Of a stretch of 64,000 bases of DNA, positions 53,818 through 62,664 are shown piece by piece; position 1 is the first letter of the stretch, and every line of letters starts with the position of its first letter. The stretch spans positions 7,254,001 to 7,318,000 of the forward strand of contig NZ_JACHNF010000001.1 of the NCBI RefSeq assembly GCF_014205295.1, read 5' to 3'. The stretch is from Kribbella solani. GTDB taxonomy: Bacteria > Actinomycetota > Actinomycetes > Propionibacteriales > Kribbellaceae. A model generated the notes under the pieces. That model was not told where the DNA came from. It searched no databases and worked only from the letters and a program-made list of their open reading frames with translations. A program made the translations under genes and the position numbers.

Positions 53818-53826
53818 GCAGTCACT

Positions 53827-55233
53827 CTAGACCTCTGCCCGCCGGACCCGCGCCGCGGCCGACAGCCCCGCACCGGCCAGCACCGCGCCCGCGACGATGA
53901 TCACGCCGAAGACCCACGGCCGCGGATTGTCGGAGTTGAAGGCCAGCAGGGTTCCGCTGATTGCCAGCGCGGTCGCGATGCTCATCGTGCCGGCCATCTG
54001 ACCGGCGCTGCTGTTCCGTCCGGCGTTGTTGTGATCGGACAGATCCAGCGTCAGCACCGACAGGCTGGACGAGCTGAGACCCATCCCGATCCCCGCGAAT
54101 CCCCAGCCGATCAGACCGAACCAGGTCGTCGCGTCGGTCCAGGCCAGCAACGACGTCACCAGCAAACCGACGGTCATCAACGCCAGGCCCGTACGCAGCA
54201 CGGTGACCCGTTCGATCCCGTGCTCACGCCCCTGCAACCACGATCCGAACGCCCAGCAGACGCCGGTGATCGACAATGTCACCCCGGCCCGCGACGGGCT
54301 GAAGTTGTGCTGCAACGTCAGCAACAGCGGCAGGTACGCTCCGACTCCGGCGAACGCTGCGCCACCGAGCGCACGGACCGCGACGACGGCCGGGAAACCA
54401 CGTCGCGCCACGAAAGTACCCGCGGGCATGACGCGTACCGCGGACCGTCCGAGGACCAGGAGCGCGACGACGACCGCCGTACCACCGAGGACCGGATGCG
54501 CCTCGAGATGATCGCCCGCGACGGTCATCGAGAACAAGGCGACGGATGCGGCGAGCGCCCACGGAAGGGCAGCGCGCCAGGCCGCGAGCTCGGCGGCATC
54601 GTCGGCGCTGCGCTCGGGTACCGGCGAGGTCGCCGACTGGCGCATCGCCGGCCGAAGGAGCAGCCAGCTCGGTACGAGCAGAACGACCGCGCCGAGGAAC
54701 ACCCAGCGCCAGCCGAACTGCTCGGTCACCACACCGGTCACGACCGGGCCGAGCACGGACGGCAGGATCCACATCGCGGCGAACAGCGAGAACATCCGCG
54801 GCCGCAGTACGGCAGGCAATGCCCGCGCGACCAGGACCATCAGCGACACGTCGAGCAGTCCTTCGGCCAGACCGCTGAGCAGCCGGCCGGTGATCACCAT
54901 CGGCATCGTGGTCGCCGTACCGACCAGCAACTGGGCAAGTGCGAACGAGACCGCGCCGGCACGTAGCGTCGGGATCGGGCCGCGGCGATCGGACCAGAGG
55001 CCGGCGATCGCGAGGGAGATCAGGTAGCTGGCGTTCGGCGCCGCGTTCGCGAGACCGAAGCTGCCGAGCGCGTGGAACTCGCGGACCATCGTCGGCAGCG
55101 CCGTGCCGACCGCGCGGTTCTCGAAGGCGCCGAGGGTGACCAGGCCGATCACGCCCAGTACCAGCGGGAGGTGCCGGCCGGTGAACAGGCGGGGGCGGGT
55201 CGTGGGCTCGGCGGTCCGGGCGGTCGAGGTCAT
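53827..55233 (-). CDS. MFS transporter (DHA2-like efflux)
   Basis: 468 residues with 12-14 hydrophobic helices. MFS motif A-like WSDRRGPIPTLRAGAVS (about 77-93), TM1 LVLGVIGLVTLGAFENRAVGTALPTM resembling the DHA1/DHA2 entry, and the antiporter-type segment ...ILPSVLGPVVTGVVTEQFGWRWVF (motif C) near TM5. This motif is diagnostic of drug/proton antiporters. Substrate unknown. Confidence 0.87.
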   Translation of the reverse strand: MTSTARTAEPTTRPRLFTGRHLPLVLGVIGLVTLGAFENRAVGTALPTMVREFHALGSFGLANAAPNASYLISLAIAGLWSDRRGPIPTLRAGAVSFALAQLLVGTATTMPMVITGRLLSGLAEGLLDVSLMVLVARALPAVLRPRMFSLFAAMWILPSVLGPVVTGVVTEQFGWRWVFLGAVVLLVPSWLLLRPAMRQSATSPVPERSADDAAELAAWRAALPWALAASVALFSMTVAGDHLEAHPVLGGTAVVVALLVLGRSAVRVMPAGTFVARRGFPAVVAVRALGGAAFAGVGAYLPLLLTLQHNFSPSRAGVTLSITGVCWAFGSWLQGREHGIERVTVLRTGLALMTVGLLVTSLLAWTDATTWFGLIGWGFAGIGMGLSSSSLSVLTLDLSDHNNAGRNSSAGQMAGTMSIATALAISGTLLAFNSDNPRPWVFGVIIVAGAVLAGAGLSAAARVRRAEV

Positions 55234-55267
55234 GACCGCTATCGTCGAAGTTGAAGTTAGGTTGAAG

Positions 55268-57253
55268 TCAAGAGGAGCGGTTGCCGGGCAGCCGGAAGAT
55301 CAGCACCAGCACGCGCAGCACGAGTACCGCGCAGATCACCAGCAGGTTGTACCCGAAGAACTGGAACAGGCTGATCGAGTCGGTGAACTTCGGGCCGCCG
55401 GGCGTACCCAGCAGCAGCACGGCCATGATGCCGGCGGTCGCGCCGATGATCGCCAGCAGCGCCTGATGCAGCAGACCGGTGAAGTGCCGGCGGTCGCGCT
55501 CGTCGGCCAGCAGCCGGACGTTCACGCCGAGCCGGCCACTCTCCGCGGCGGCCGCGATCCGGTCGATCCGGCGCGGCAGCCGGCGCAACATCGGCAGCAG
55601 CGTGGCGAGCTCCTCGGTTGCCGTCCGGCGAAGCGCGTCCGGGGCCAGCCGGTCCGTGACATGCGCGCCCGCGAACTCCCGCGACGCCTCGACCAGGTCG
55701 AACCCGGGGGAGATCCGCGAGATCGTGCCCTCGACCGTCGCAAGCGCCCGGAACACCGCGGCGACCTCAGGGGGTACGCCGAGGTCGTGCGACGTGATGA
55801 TCTTGAACAGGTCGTTGAACATCGCCGGACCGAGCGCGACACCGGCGGTCAGGTGCTTGGTCATGAACTGCCCGACCGCCCGTTCCAGCCCGCGCTCGTC
55901 GATCACGTCCGGCCGGTAGACGATCTCCAGCAACGCGTCGGTCGCGGAGACCGGATCGCCGTGGTCGATCGCCAGCAGGAACCGCTGCAGCGCCTCCCGG
56001 GTGGCCGGGTCCAGCCGGCCGACCGAGCCGAGGTCGAGCATGCCGATCCGGCCGTCGGTGAGCAGCAGGAAGTTGCCGGGGTGCGGGTCGGCGTGGAAGA
56101 CACCGTCGATCGCCACCTGTCCGAGCAGGCAGTCGAAGAGGGTCCGGCCGAGCCGTACCGGGTCGAGTCCGCGGTCGGCGATCGCCTGTTGCGCGTTCCC
56201 GAGACCGATCCCGTCCAGGCGCTGCATGGTCAGTACGCGGCGGGTGGAACGGTCCGGGTAGAGCCGGGGCACGACCAGGTCCTTGCTGCCGGCAACGGAA
56301 CGCCCGGCCGCGACCGCGGTCATGTTGCCGGCCTCGACGGTGAAGTCGAGTTCCTCGCGCATCGCGTCGGCGAAACCGTCGGCGAGCGCGCGTACGCCCA
56401 TCGCGCGGCCCCAGTCGGTGTTCCGGTCGAGCAGCCGGGCCAGCCGGCGGACGATGTCGAGATCGCGTTCGACCAGGCCGGCGATGCCGGGGCGCTGCAC
56501 CTTGACCACCACCGCCTCGGCGTTGGCGCCGGCGGACAGGCGGGCGGTGTACACCTGGGCGATCGAGGCGGCGGCGAGCGGCTTCTGGTCGAACTCGGCG
56601 TACAGTTGGTGTGGTGGCGCGCCGAGCTCTTCGGTGAGTACGCGCTCGATCTGCGGCCACGGCACGGGCGAGACCTGGTCCTGGAGATGGCTCAGCTCGG
56701 CGGCGACCGCGGCCGGGATGACGTCGCTGCGGGTCGACAGCACCTGCCCGAGCTTCACGAACGTGACACCGGCCTCGTCCAGCGCTAGCCGGAGCGAACG
56801 GGCCAGGTCGGCCTGCCCGGCCGCGTTCTCCCGGCCGGGGCGCCGGCGGCCGCGCAGGTACGGGCCGAGGCCGTGCTTGAGCGCGATCCGCATGATCTGC
56901 AGGTACCGTCCGGTACGCGCGATCCGGCCGCCCAGATCCCGGCGCAGATCGCGGGCCCGGGGCAACGAACCGGTCGGGACGAGCGCCTCCGACAGCACCA
57001 GGAACACCAGGCCGGTGAGCATCGCGCACAGCGTCGTCAACCCGAGCAGCGCGACCGCCACCGCGTTCGAGCCGGTGAACTCGCCCGACCCGACCAGCGC
57101 GTTCGCGATCGGGCTGAACACCGCCAAGGTCAGTGCCGCGCCCAGGCCCATCCGGACCAGCCCGAACCGTACGCCGAGCAGCCGCTGCGCCACCGGTACG
57201 AAGATCACCGCGAACACGGCGATGCTGAACAAGGCTCCCACCACAACACCCAT
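55268..57253 (-). CDS. ABC1/UbiB-family atypical kinase
   Basis: 661 residues. Two or three N-terminal membrane spans, then the UbiB/ADCK domain: VKLGQVLSTRSDVIP (KxGQ), AAASIAQVYTARL (Ala-rich loop), VVKVQRPG, LDFTVEAGNMTAV, FHADPHPGNFLLLTDGRIGMLDLGSVGRL (catalytic and metal loop). Two more helices at the C-terminus. Linked in other bacteria to quinone synthesis or lipid/isoprenoid handling. Sits just downstream of the sdh operon terminator on the same strand. Confidence 0.9.
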   Translation of the reverse strand: MGVVVGALFSIAVFAVIFVPVAQRLLGVRFGLVRMGLGAALTLAVFSPIANALVGSGEFTGSNAVAVALLGLTTLCAMLTGLVFLVLSEALVPTGSLPRARDLRRDLGGRIARTGRYLQIMRIALKHGLGPYLRGRRRPGRENAAGQADLARSLRLALDEAGVTFVKLGQVLSTRSDVIPAAVAAELSHLQDQVSPVPWPQIERVLTEELGAPPHQLYAEFDQKPLAAASIAQVYTARLSAGANAEAVVVKVQRPGIAGLVERDLDIVRRLARLLDRNTDWGRAMGVRALADGFADAMREELDFTVEAGNMTAVAAGRSVAGSKDLVVPRLYPDRSTRRVLTMQRLDGIGLGNAQQAIADRGLDPVRLGRTLFDCLLGQVAIDGVFHADPHPGNFLLLTDGRIGMLDLGSVGRLDPATREALQRFLLAIDHGDPVSATDALLEIVYRPDVIDERGLERAVGQFMTKHLTAGVALGPAMFNDLFKIITSHDLGVPPEVAAVFRALATVEGTISRISPGFDLVEASREFAGAHVTDRLAPDALRRTATEELATLLPMLRRLPRRIDRIAAAAESGRLGVNVRLLADERDRRHFTGLLHQALLAIIGATAGIMAVLLLGTPGGPKFTDSISLFQFFGYNLLVICAVLVLRVLVLIFRLPGNRSS

Positions 57254-57332
57254 GCCCGCACCCTAGGTGCTTGAGCCGCCCGACCGGCTCACCCACGCGA
57301 GTGAACCACCCCCCAACCCGCCCGTCCCGAAC

Positions 57333-57372
57333 AACCCTCCACTTCAGGGGTCATCCACTGAGGTGGAGGGTT
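57333..57372 (-). terminator. Strong hairpin after sdhB
   Basis: On the minus strand AACCCTCCAC (57372-57363) pairs with GTGGAGGGTT (57342-57333), 10 bp, extended inward by TCAG/CTGA after a single mismatch. No U-tract. It lies 27 bases past the sdhB stop and is nested in a looser outer pairing TGAACCACC / GGTGGTTCA (57386-57302). Probably the end of the sdh transcript. Confidence 0.6.
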
Positions 57373-57399
57373 CGGCGGGTGGTTCAGGGGGTACGCGGG

Positions 57400-58152
57400 T
57401 CAGGCGGGGCGGCGGCGGATCTTGTTGCCGAGCCAGACCAGCGGGTCGTACTTGCGGTCGGCGACCCGTTCTTTCATCGGGATCAGCGCGTTGTCGGTGA
57501 TCTTGATGTGTTCGGGGCAGACCTCGGTGCAGCACTTGGTGATGTTGCAGAAGCCCAGGCCGTGCTCGTCCTGGGCGGCGTGCTGCCGGTCGGCGGCGTC
57601 GAGCGGGTGCATGTCCAGCTCGGCGATCCGCATCAGGAACCGTGGCCCGGAGAAGTTCTCCTTGTTCTCCTCGTGGTCACGGATCACGTGGCAGGTGTTC
57701 TGGCAGAGGAAGCACTCGATGCACTTGCGGAACTCCTGCGAGCGCTCCACGTCCTGCTGCTGCATCCGGTACTCACCCGGCTTCAGGTCCGCCGGCGGCT
57801 TGAAGGCCGGCACCTCGCGGGCCTTCTGATAGTTGTACGAGACGTCCGTGACCAGGTCCCGGATCACCGGGAAGGTACGCATCGGGGTGACCGTGACGAC
57901 CTCGTCCTCTTCGAACGTGTTCATCCGGCACATGCACATCAGCTTCGGCATGCCGTTGATCTCGGCGCTGCAGGAGCCGCACTTGCCGGCCTTGCAGTTC
58001 CACCGGACCGCCATGTCCGGCGTCTGGGTGGCCTGCAGCCGGTGGATCACGTCGAGGACGACCTCGCCCTCGTTCACCTCGACCTCGTAGTCCTTCAGCT
58101 CGCCGCCGTCGGCGTCGCCCCGCCAGACCCGGAATTTGCCCTTGTAGCTCAT
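57400..58152 (-). CDS. sdhB: Succinate dehydrogenase iron-sulphur subunit
   Basis: 250 residues from ATG 58152. [2Fe-2S]: NCKAGKCGSCSAEINGMPKLMC; [4Fe-4S]/[3Fe-4S]: CIECFLCQNTC and CNITKCCTEVCP. Length and motifs fit the Sdh1-type (Rv0247c-like) of actinobacteria. Transfers electrons from the flavoprotein to quinone. The frame opens upstream to 58251 but overlaps the repeat element after sdhA. Confidence 0.95.
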   Translation of the reverse strand: MSYKGKFRVWRGDADGGELKDYEVEVNEGEVVLDVIHRLQATQTPDMAVRWNCKAGKCGSCSAEINGMPKLMCMCRMNTFEEDEVVTVTPMRTFPVIRDLVTDVSYNYQKAREVPAFKPPADLKPGEYRMQQQDVERSQEFRKCIECFLCQNTCHVIRDHEENKENFSGPRFLMRIAELDMHPLDAADRQHAAQDEHGLGFCNITKCCTEVCPEHIKITDNALIPMKERVADRKYDPLVWLGNKIRRRPA

Positions 58153-58228
58153 CGACGTCCTCGCTTCGCTCCGGGCGCCGATGAGGCACGAATCGCACTG
58201 TCCAGTTTGATGCCCTCGCTTCGCTCGG
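58153..58228. repeat. Repeat element at the sdhA-sdhB junction
   Basis: From the sdhA stop codon the minus strand reads ...CGAGCGAAGCGAG, about 50 bases, then AGCGAAGCGAGGACG and the sdhB start. CTCGCTTCGCTC (58160-58171) and CTCGCTTCGCTCG (58215-58227) on the plus strand are the two ends. The same layout, with ATxAA, GGACAG, GC.AT, CATC and CGCCCG in the same order, occurs at 60927-61005. Confidence 0.7.
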
Positions 58229-60109
58229 TCATGCTGTCGGCAGCTCCTCATCCGTCAGGTACTTCGAAAGCTCCTCGACCTCGAACAGCTCGAGCAGGTC
58301 CGCGCGCATCGGGATCTGCTGCTCCTCGGTCACGTTCACCGAGCCGTCGGCGTCCAGCGCGCAGACCAGCAGCTTCTTCCGCCACTCGGCGTTCATCCCC
58401 GGGAAGTCGTCCCGGGTGTGACCGCCGCGCGACTCCTGCCGCAGCAGCGCCGCGCCGGCCACGCACTCGGACACGGTCAGCATGTTCCGCAGGTCGAGCG
58501 CCAGGTGCCAGCCCGGGTTGAACTGGCGGTGGCCCTCCACCGTCATCTTCGCGATCCGGCCGCGGAACTCGGCCAGCCGGCCGAGCGCCTGCTCCATCTC
58601 GGCTTCCTTACGGATGATGCCGACCAGGTCGTTCATCGACTGCTGCAGGTCCTGGTGGATCGAGTACGGGTTCTCGCCGCCCTCGAGCTCGAACGGCGCC
58701 AGCGCCTCGGTCGCGGCCGCGTCCACGTCGGCCTCGCTGATCTTCGGCCGGTTCGCGCCGAGCTCGTCGACGTACGTGGCCGCGCCCAGGCCGGCCCGTC
58801 GCCCGAAGACGAGCAGGTCGGACAGCGAGTTGCCGCCGAGCCGGTTGGACCCGTGCATGCCGCCCGCGACCTCACCGGCCGCGAACAGTCCGGGCACCCG
58901 CGACGACGCGGTGTCCGGGTCGACCTCGACGCCACCCATCACGTAGTGGCAGGTCGGACCGACCTCCATCGGCTCCGCGGTGATGTCGACGTCGGCCAGC
59001 TCCTTGAACTGGTGGTGCATCGACGGCAGCCGCCGGGTGATCTCCTCGGCCGGCAGCCGCGAGGACACGTCCAGGAAAACGCCACCGTGCGGCGTACCCC
59101 GGCCTGCCTTCACCTCGGAGTTGATCGCCCGGGCGACCTCGTCCCGCGGCAGCAGTTCCGGTGGGCGCCGGTTGTTGTCGGCGTCCTTGTACCAGCGGTC
59201 GGCCTCTTCCTCGTTGTCCGCGTACTGCGCCCGGAACACGTCCGGCACGTAGTCGAACATGAACCGCTTGCCTTCGGAGTTCTTCAGTACGCCACCGTCG
59301 CCGCGGACCGACTCGGTGACCAGGATGCCCTTCACCGACGGCGGCCAGACCATGCCGGTCGGGTGGAACTGGATGAACTCCATGTTGATCAGCGTCGCGC
59401 CGGCCCGCATCGCCAGCGCGTGCCCGTCACCGGTGTACTCCCAGGAGTTCGAGGTGACCTTGAAGGACTTGCCGACCCCGCCGGTCGCGAGTACGACGGC
59501 CGGCGCGTCGAACAGGATGAACCGGCCGGACTCGCGCCAGTACCCGAAGGCGCCGGAGATCGCGTCGCCGTCCTTCATCAGCTCGGTGATCGTGCACTCG
59601 GCGTACACCTTGAGGTTGGCCTCGTAGTCGCCGGTGGCCTCGAAGTCCTCCTGCTGCAGCGAGACGATCTTCTGCTGCAGGGTACGGATCAGCTCCAGGC
59701 CGGTGCGGTCGCCGACGTGCGCGAGCCGCGGGTACGTGTGGCCGCCGAAGTTCCGCTGGCTGATCTTGCCGTCCGGAGTGCGGTCGAACAGCGCGCCGTA
59801 CGTCTCCAGCTCCCAGACCCGGTCCGGGGCCTCCTGGGCGTGCAGCTCGGCCATCCGCCAGTTGTTCAGGAACTTTCCGCCGCGCATCGTGTCGCGGTAG
59901 TGCGTCTGCCAGTTGTCGTTCGAGTTCGCGTTGCCCATCGCGGCCGCGCAGCCACCCTCGGCCATCACCGTGTGTGCCTTGCCGAACAGCGACTTGCAGA
60001 TGATCGCGGTCTTCTTGCCCTGCTCGCGGGCCTCGATCGCCGCGCGCAGGCCGGCGCCGCCGGCCCCGATCACGACGACGTCGTAGGAGTGTCGTTCCAG
60101 CTCAGTCAT
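58229..60109 (-). CDS. sdhA: Succinate dehydrogenase flavoprotein subunit
   Basis: 626 residues. FAD site VVVIGAGGAGLRAAIEAREQG (11-31); the His linked to FAD is His46 in GKAHTVMAEGGCAAAMGN; active-site elements QFHPTGM and the R-rich HRYRDTMRGG segment; C-terminal RVPGLFAAGEVAGGMHGSNRLGGNSLSDLLVFG. Oxidises succinate to fumarate, feeding both fumarases elsewhere in the window. Middle gene of sdhC-sdhA-sdhB. Confidence 0.96.
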   Translation of the reverse strand: MTELERHSYDVVVIGAGGAGLRAAIEAREQGKKTAIICKSLFGKAHTVMAEGGCAAAMGNANSNDNWQTHYRDTMRGGKFLNNWRMAELHAQEAPDRVWELETYGALFDRTPDGKISQRNFGGHTYPRLAHVGDRTGLELIRTLQQKIVSLQQEDFEATGDYEANLKVYAECTITELMKDGDAISGAFGYWRESGRFILFDAPAVVLATGGVGKSFKVTSNSWEYTGDGHALAMRAGATLINMEFIQFHPTGMVWPPSVKGILVTESVRGDGGVLKNSEGKRFMFDYVPDVFRAQYADNEEEADRWYKDADNNRRPPELLPRDEVARAINSEVKAGRGTPHGGVFLDVSSRLPAEEITRRLPSMHHQFKELADVDITAEPMEVGPTCHYVMGGVEVDPDTASSRVPGLFAAGEVAGGMHGSNRLGGNSLSDLLVFGRRAGLGAATYVDELGANRPKISEADVDAAATEALAPFELEGGENPYSIHQDLQQSMNDLVGIIRKEAEMEQALGRLAEFRGRIAKMTVEGHRQFNPGWHLALDLRNMLTVSECVAGAALLRQESRGGHTRDDFPGMNAEWRKKLLVCALDADGSVNVTEEQQIPMRADLLELFEVEELSKYLTDEELPTA

Positions 60110-60125
60110 ATCCAGAAATTCCCGG

Positions 60126-60926
60126 TCAGTTGATGAAGCGCAGGTCGGAGAACCATCCGGCGGACAGCGCCATGATGTAGAAGTCGGTCAGGATCACGGT
60201 GAACAGCGACGTCATCGCGAACGTGCCGTGCTTCGGGTTCAGCTTGGACACGAAGGTCCAGTACCGGTAGCGCAGCGGGTGCTTGGAGAAGTTCTTCAGC
60301 CGGCCGCCGACGATGTGCCGGCAGGCGTGGCAGGACAGCGTGTACAGCCACAGGCAGACCAGGTTCACCCAGATGATCAGGGTGCCGAGGCCGATCCCGA
60401 AGCCGCCGTCCTTGCCGTGGAAGGCGAGGATGCCGTCGTACACGTTCAGCAGGCCGAAGATCAGCGCGCCGTAGAAGAAGTACCGGTGCAGGTTCAGCGC
60501 GATCAGCGGGAACTTCCGCTCCCCGGTGTACGCCTTGTGCGGCTCCGGTACGGCGCAGGCGGCCGGCGCGAAGAACAGCGAGCGGTACCCGGCCTTGCGG
60601 TAGTAGTAGCAGGTGCCGCGGAAGCCGGCCAGGATCACGAACGTGATCAGGCTGAACGGCAGGAAACGCGGGAAGTCGCCGAACCAGGTGCCGAGATGGC
60701 TGGAGCCGGGTACGCAACTGCTGGTGACGCACGGCGAGTACAGCGGGGTGAGGTAGTGGTACGAATCGACCCAGTACCACTTGTTCATGAAGATGCGGAT
60801 CGTCGCGTAGACGATGAAGAACAGCAGAATCACGCCGATACGCAACGGCGCGAGCCACCATCGATCCGATCTCGCGGTCTTGAGGCCTACCTGCGCGCGG
60901 CCCGGGCTACTTACCCCCGTGGCCAT
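60126..60926 (-). CDS. sdhC: Succinate dehydrogenase membrane anchor (single large subunit)
   Basis: 266 residues from ATG 60926 (MATGVSSPGRAQVG...). Five membrane spans with His residues suited to haem or quinone binding (LNLHRYFFYG, SCHACRHIVGG), and the conserved YYYRKAGYRSLFFAPAACAVPEPHKAYTGERKFP segment between them. One subunit replaces SdhC+SdhD, as in mycobacterial Sdh1. The frame opens at 60968 but those residues come from the repeat element. Confidence 0.88.
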   Translation of the reverse strand: MATGVSSPGRAQVGLKTARSDRWWLAPLRIGVILLFFIVYATIRIFMNKWYWVDSYHYLTPLYSPCVTSSCVPGSSHLGTWFGDFPRFLPFSLITFVILAGFRGTCYYYRKAGYRSLFFAPAACAVPEPHKAYTGERKFPLIALNLHRYFFYGALIFGLLNVYDGILAFHGKDGGFGIGLGTLIIWVNLVCLWLYTLSCHACRHIVGGRLKNFSKHPLRYRYWTFVSKLNPKHGTFAMTSLFTVILTDFYIMALSAGWFSDLRFIN

Positions 60927-61005
60927 CAGACCCGTCCTCGCTTCGCTGCGGGCGATTCTGATGCCCACATGGCGCTGTCCTTAATGGTTCTCTCGCTTCG
61001 CTCGT
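60927..61005. repeat. Repeat element upstream of sdhC
   Basis: Second copy of the element at 58153-58228. It starts at the stop codon of the upstream small gene and ends at the sdhC start; CTCGCTTCGCT (60937-60947) and CTCGCTTCGCTCG (60992-61004) mark its ends. Both copies therefore sit precisely between a stop and the next start in the same operon. Confidence 0.7.
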
Positions 61006-61308
61006 TCACGGAGCGTGCCTGTCGGGCGCGCCGAAGCCTTCGTGTTCCGCGTCTGTCCACATGGACGCGTCGTACTCCACGTCGGAAATCTCCTCGAGTT
61101 CCTCCGGAACGGGTCCGGGCCTGTGCCTGGGGTCGGGCGGGCCGAGCTCTGCGAGGTCGTCGCTCAGCCGGGCCACGTCGGACACCAGGCGGCGGATGCC
61201 GAGGGTGTCACCGTACTCCTGGCTGAGATTGCCGACGGCCGTATGCAGCCCCTCGAGCGCGCGGACGACCGCAGCGGTGGCTTCACGGCTGCTGTTGCCT
61301 TCACCCAT
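61006..61308 (-). CDS. Small acidic protein upstream of sdhC, unknown function
   Basis: 100 residues from ATG 61308 (MGEGNSSREATAAVVRALEG...). Helical N-terminal half (LHTAVGNLSQEYGDTLGIRRLVSDVARLSDDLAEL), Pro-rich middle and acidic tail (PVPEELEEISDVEYDASMWTDAE). No domain recognised. Same strand and directly upstream of sdhC, separated only by the repeat element; likely in the same transcript. Confidence 0.7.
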   Translation of the reverse strand: MGEGNSSREATAAVVRALEGLHTAVGNLSQEYGDTLGIRRLVSDVARLSDDLAELGPPDPRHRPGPVPEELEEISDVEYDASMWTDAEHEGFGAPDRHAP

Positions 61309-61416
61309 GGCCGACTCCAGTAATGGTCATGTAGCTGTCAGTATGGGCACACTTTGCCCCTGTGGAGCGCGCAACGGAAGACCCGTCGGTACGGCGTGTT
61401 TCCAGTTAGGCTTACC

Positions 61417-62043
61417 TCAGTTGCGACCGGCCGACGGGTGGAGTAATGGAGCGAATCCGGCCTGTAGGACAACGAGATTCGCCGGTGGGGTGAGGGTCTC
61501 GACCTGCTCCAGCCCGGTCGGCCGTTGTGCTGTGCCGTACCCATTCCACGACCAGGGCAACACCCGGCCGCCGATCACCAGCGCCGGCCGGCCGTCGAAT
61601 CGCACCATCGCGCCGTCTGGCAGTTCGGCCAGGTTCTGGACGGTGGTTCGTTGCTGCCGCGTGCGTGAGTCGACCCGCTGGTGGTGCAGTACGGCGTCCA
61701 TGTCGGCCGCGCGTGGGCGTTCGGCCAGGGCGTTCGCGGTCGCCCAGGCGCCCGCGTACAGCAGGAAGTCCCTGCGCCGGCAGCAGTGGCAGGGGCGATG
61801 GCCGGCCGCGAGCGCGACTGCCTCGTCGAAGAAGAACAGCGCGGTCCAGCGGCCTGGTGGCATCGGGTCGCGCCGGATTCCCTTCCATTCAAGGACACAG
61901 CAGATCCACGCCTTCGACCGCCAGCGGGTGCTGCCGAGCGTACGGTCCGGGCGGTGGATGCTGCCGCGGTTGCCCAGCAGCAGGCCGCGGCCGGGGTCGG
62001 CGACGATCTCCTGGGTGGGCAGAACCCTGTTCTGCAACGGCAT
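61417..62043 (-). CDS. Protein with a CHCC motif, unknown function
   Basis: 208 residues from ATG 62043 (MPLQNRVLPTQEIVADPGRGLLLGNRGS...). Conserved-looking features: a repeated Trp/Arg segment (GRWTALFFFDEAVALAAGHRPCHCCRRRDF) with Cys-His-Cys-Cys that could bind zinc, and ALVIGGRVLPWSWNGYGTA. Similar proteins occur widely in actinobacteria without assigned function. Divergent from the Nudix gene. Confidence 0.65.
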   Translation of the reverse strand: MPLQNRVLPTQEIVADPGRGLLLGNRGSIHRPDRTLGSTRWRSKAWICCVLEWKGIRRDPMPPGRWTALFFFDEAVALAAGHRPCHCCRRRDFLLYAGAWATANALAERPRAADMDAVLHHQRVDSRTRQQRTTVQNLAELPDGAMVRFDGRPALVIGGRVLPWSWNGYGTAQRPTGLEQVETLTPPANLVVLQAGFAPLLHPSAGRN

Positions 62044-62126
62044 ACCCGCATCGTGCCGCATACCAGGGACAGTTTCTGGCAGAGTCGCCCTGACCGGGGC
62101 GGTGGGGCGGGGAAGGAATTGATGCA

Positions 62127-62495
62127 GTGCAGATTGTGGTGGGAGTCGCGGTGGTAGAAGAAGGACGCGTGCTGGCGGCGTACCGGCCGGGGCCTGATGG
62201 TGGGTGGGAGTTTCCGGGCGGGAAGGTGGAGCCGGGGGAGTCCGAGGAGCAGGCCGCGGTCCGCGAGATCCAGGAGGAACTGGACGTGGAGATCGCGGTC
62301 GGTGAGTCGCTCGGGCCGGGCGTGGACATCTCCGCCGAGTACCGGCTGCACGTCTACCGCGCGCGGATCGTGGCCGGCGATCCGGTCCCGCGGGAACACT
62401 CCGAACTGCGCTGGTTCGGCCCGGCCGAGCTCGACGAGTCGGACTGGCTGGCCCCCGATCGGCCTTTCGTCCGGAGGTTGCGCCCGAGAATTTGA
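62127..62495 (+). CDS. Nudix hydrolase, MutT-like
   Basis: 122 residues from GTG 62127. Nudix box GGKVEPGESEEQAAVREIQEEL (about 31-52), followed by DV instead of the usual G(U). Small MutT/8-oxo-dGTP or CTP pyrophosphohydrolase type: ...SELRWFGPAEL.....LAPDRP at the C-terminus. GGAAGGAATTG upstream is a ribosome-binding site. Removes oxidised or surplus nucleotides; exact substrate not told. Confidence 0.88.
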   Translation: MQIVVGVAVVEEGRVLAAYRPGPDGGWEFPGGKVEPGESEEQAAVREIQEELDVEIAVGESLGPGVDISAEYRLHVYRARIVAGDPVPREHSELRWFGPAELDESDWLAPDRPFVRRLRPRI

Positions 62496-62664
62496 GTGTC
62501 GGAAGTCACACCCCGGCCCGCGTTGGCTGCTCAGTCACGATTCGGTGACGGAGGGTCTGCGAGCCATGGCGTCCACAGTGCGAGATACGTAGCCTTCCCG
62601 GCAACCCGGACCGATCCGGGCCGAGGGGCTCGGGCGCACTCACCACAGGACCGGGTGATGAGCA

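Noticed and set aside
57302-57386. TGAACCACC/GGTGGTTCA outer arms shared in sequence with the 49250 palindrome (GTGAACCAC)
   Set aside because: The common 8-9-mer is short and also occurs in coding DNA (near 15060), so a shared repeat family is not supported.
58418-60133. 571-codon open frame on the plus strand
   Set aside because: Antisense shadow of sdhA, which has FAD motifs; typical of high-GC DNA.
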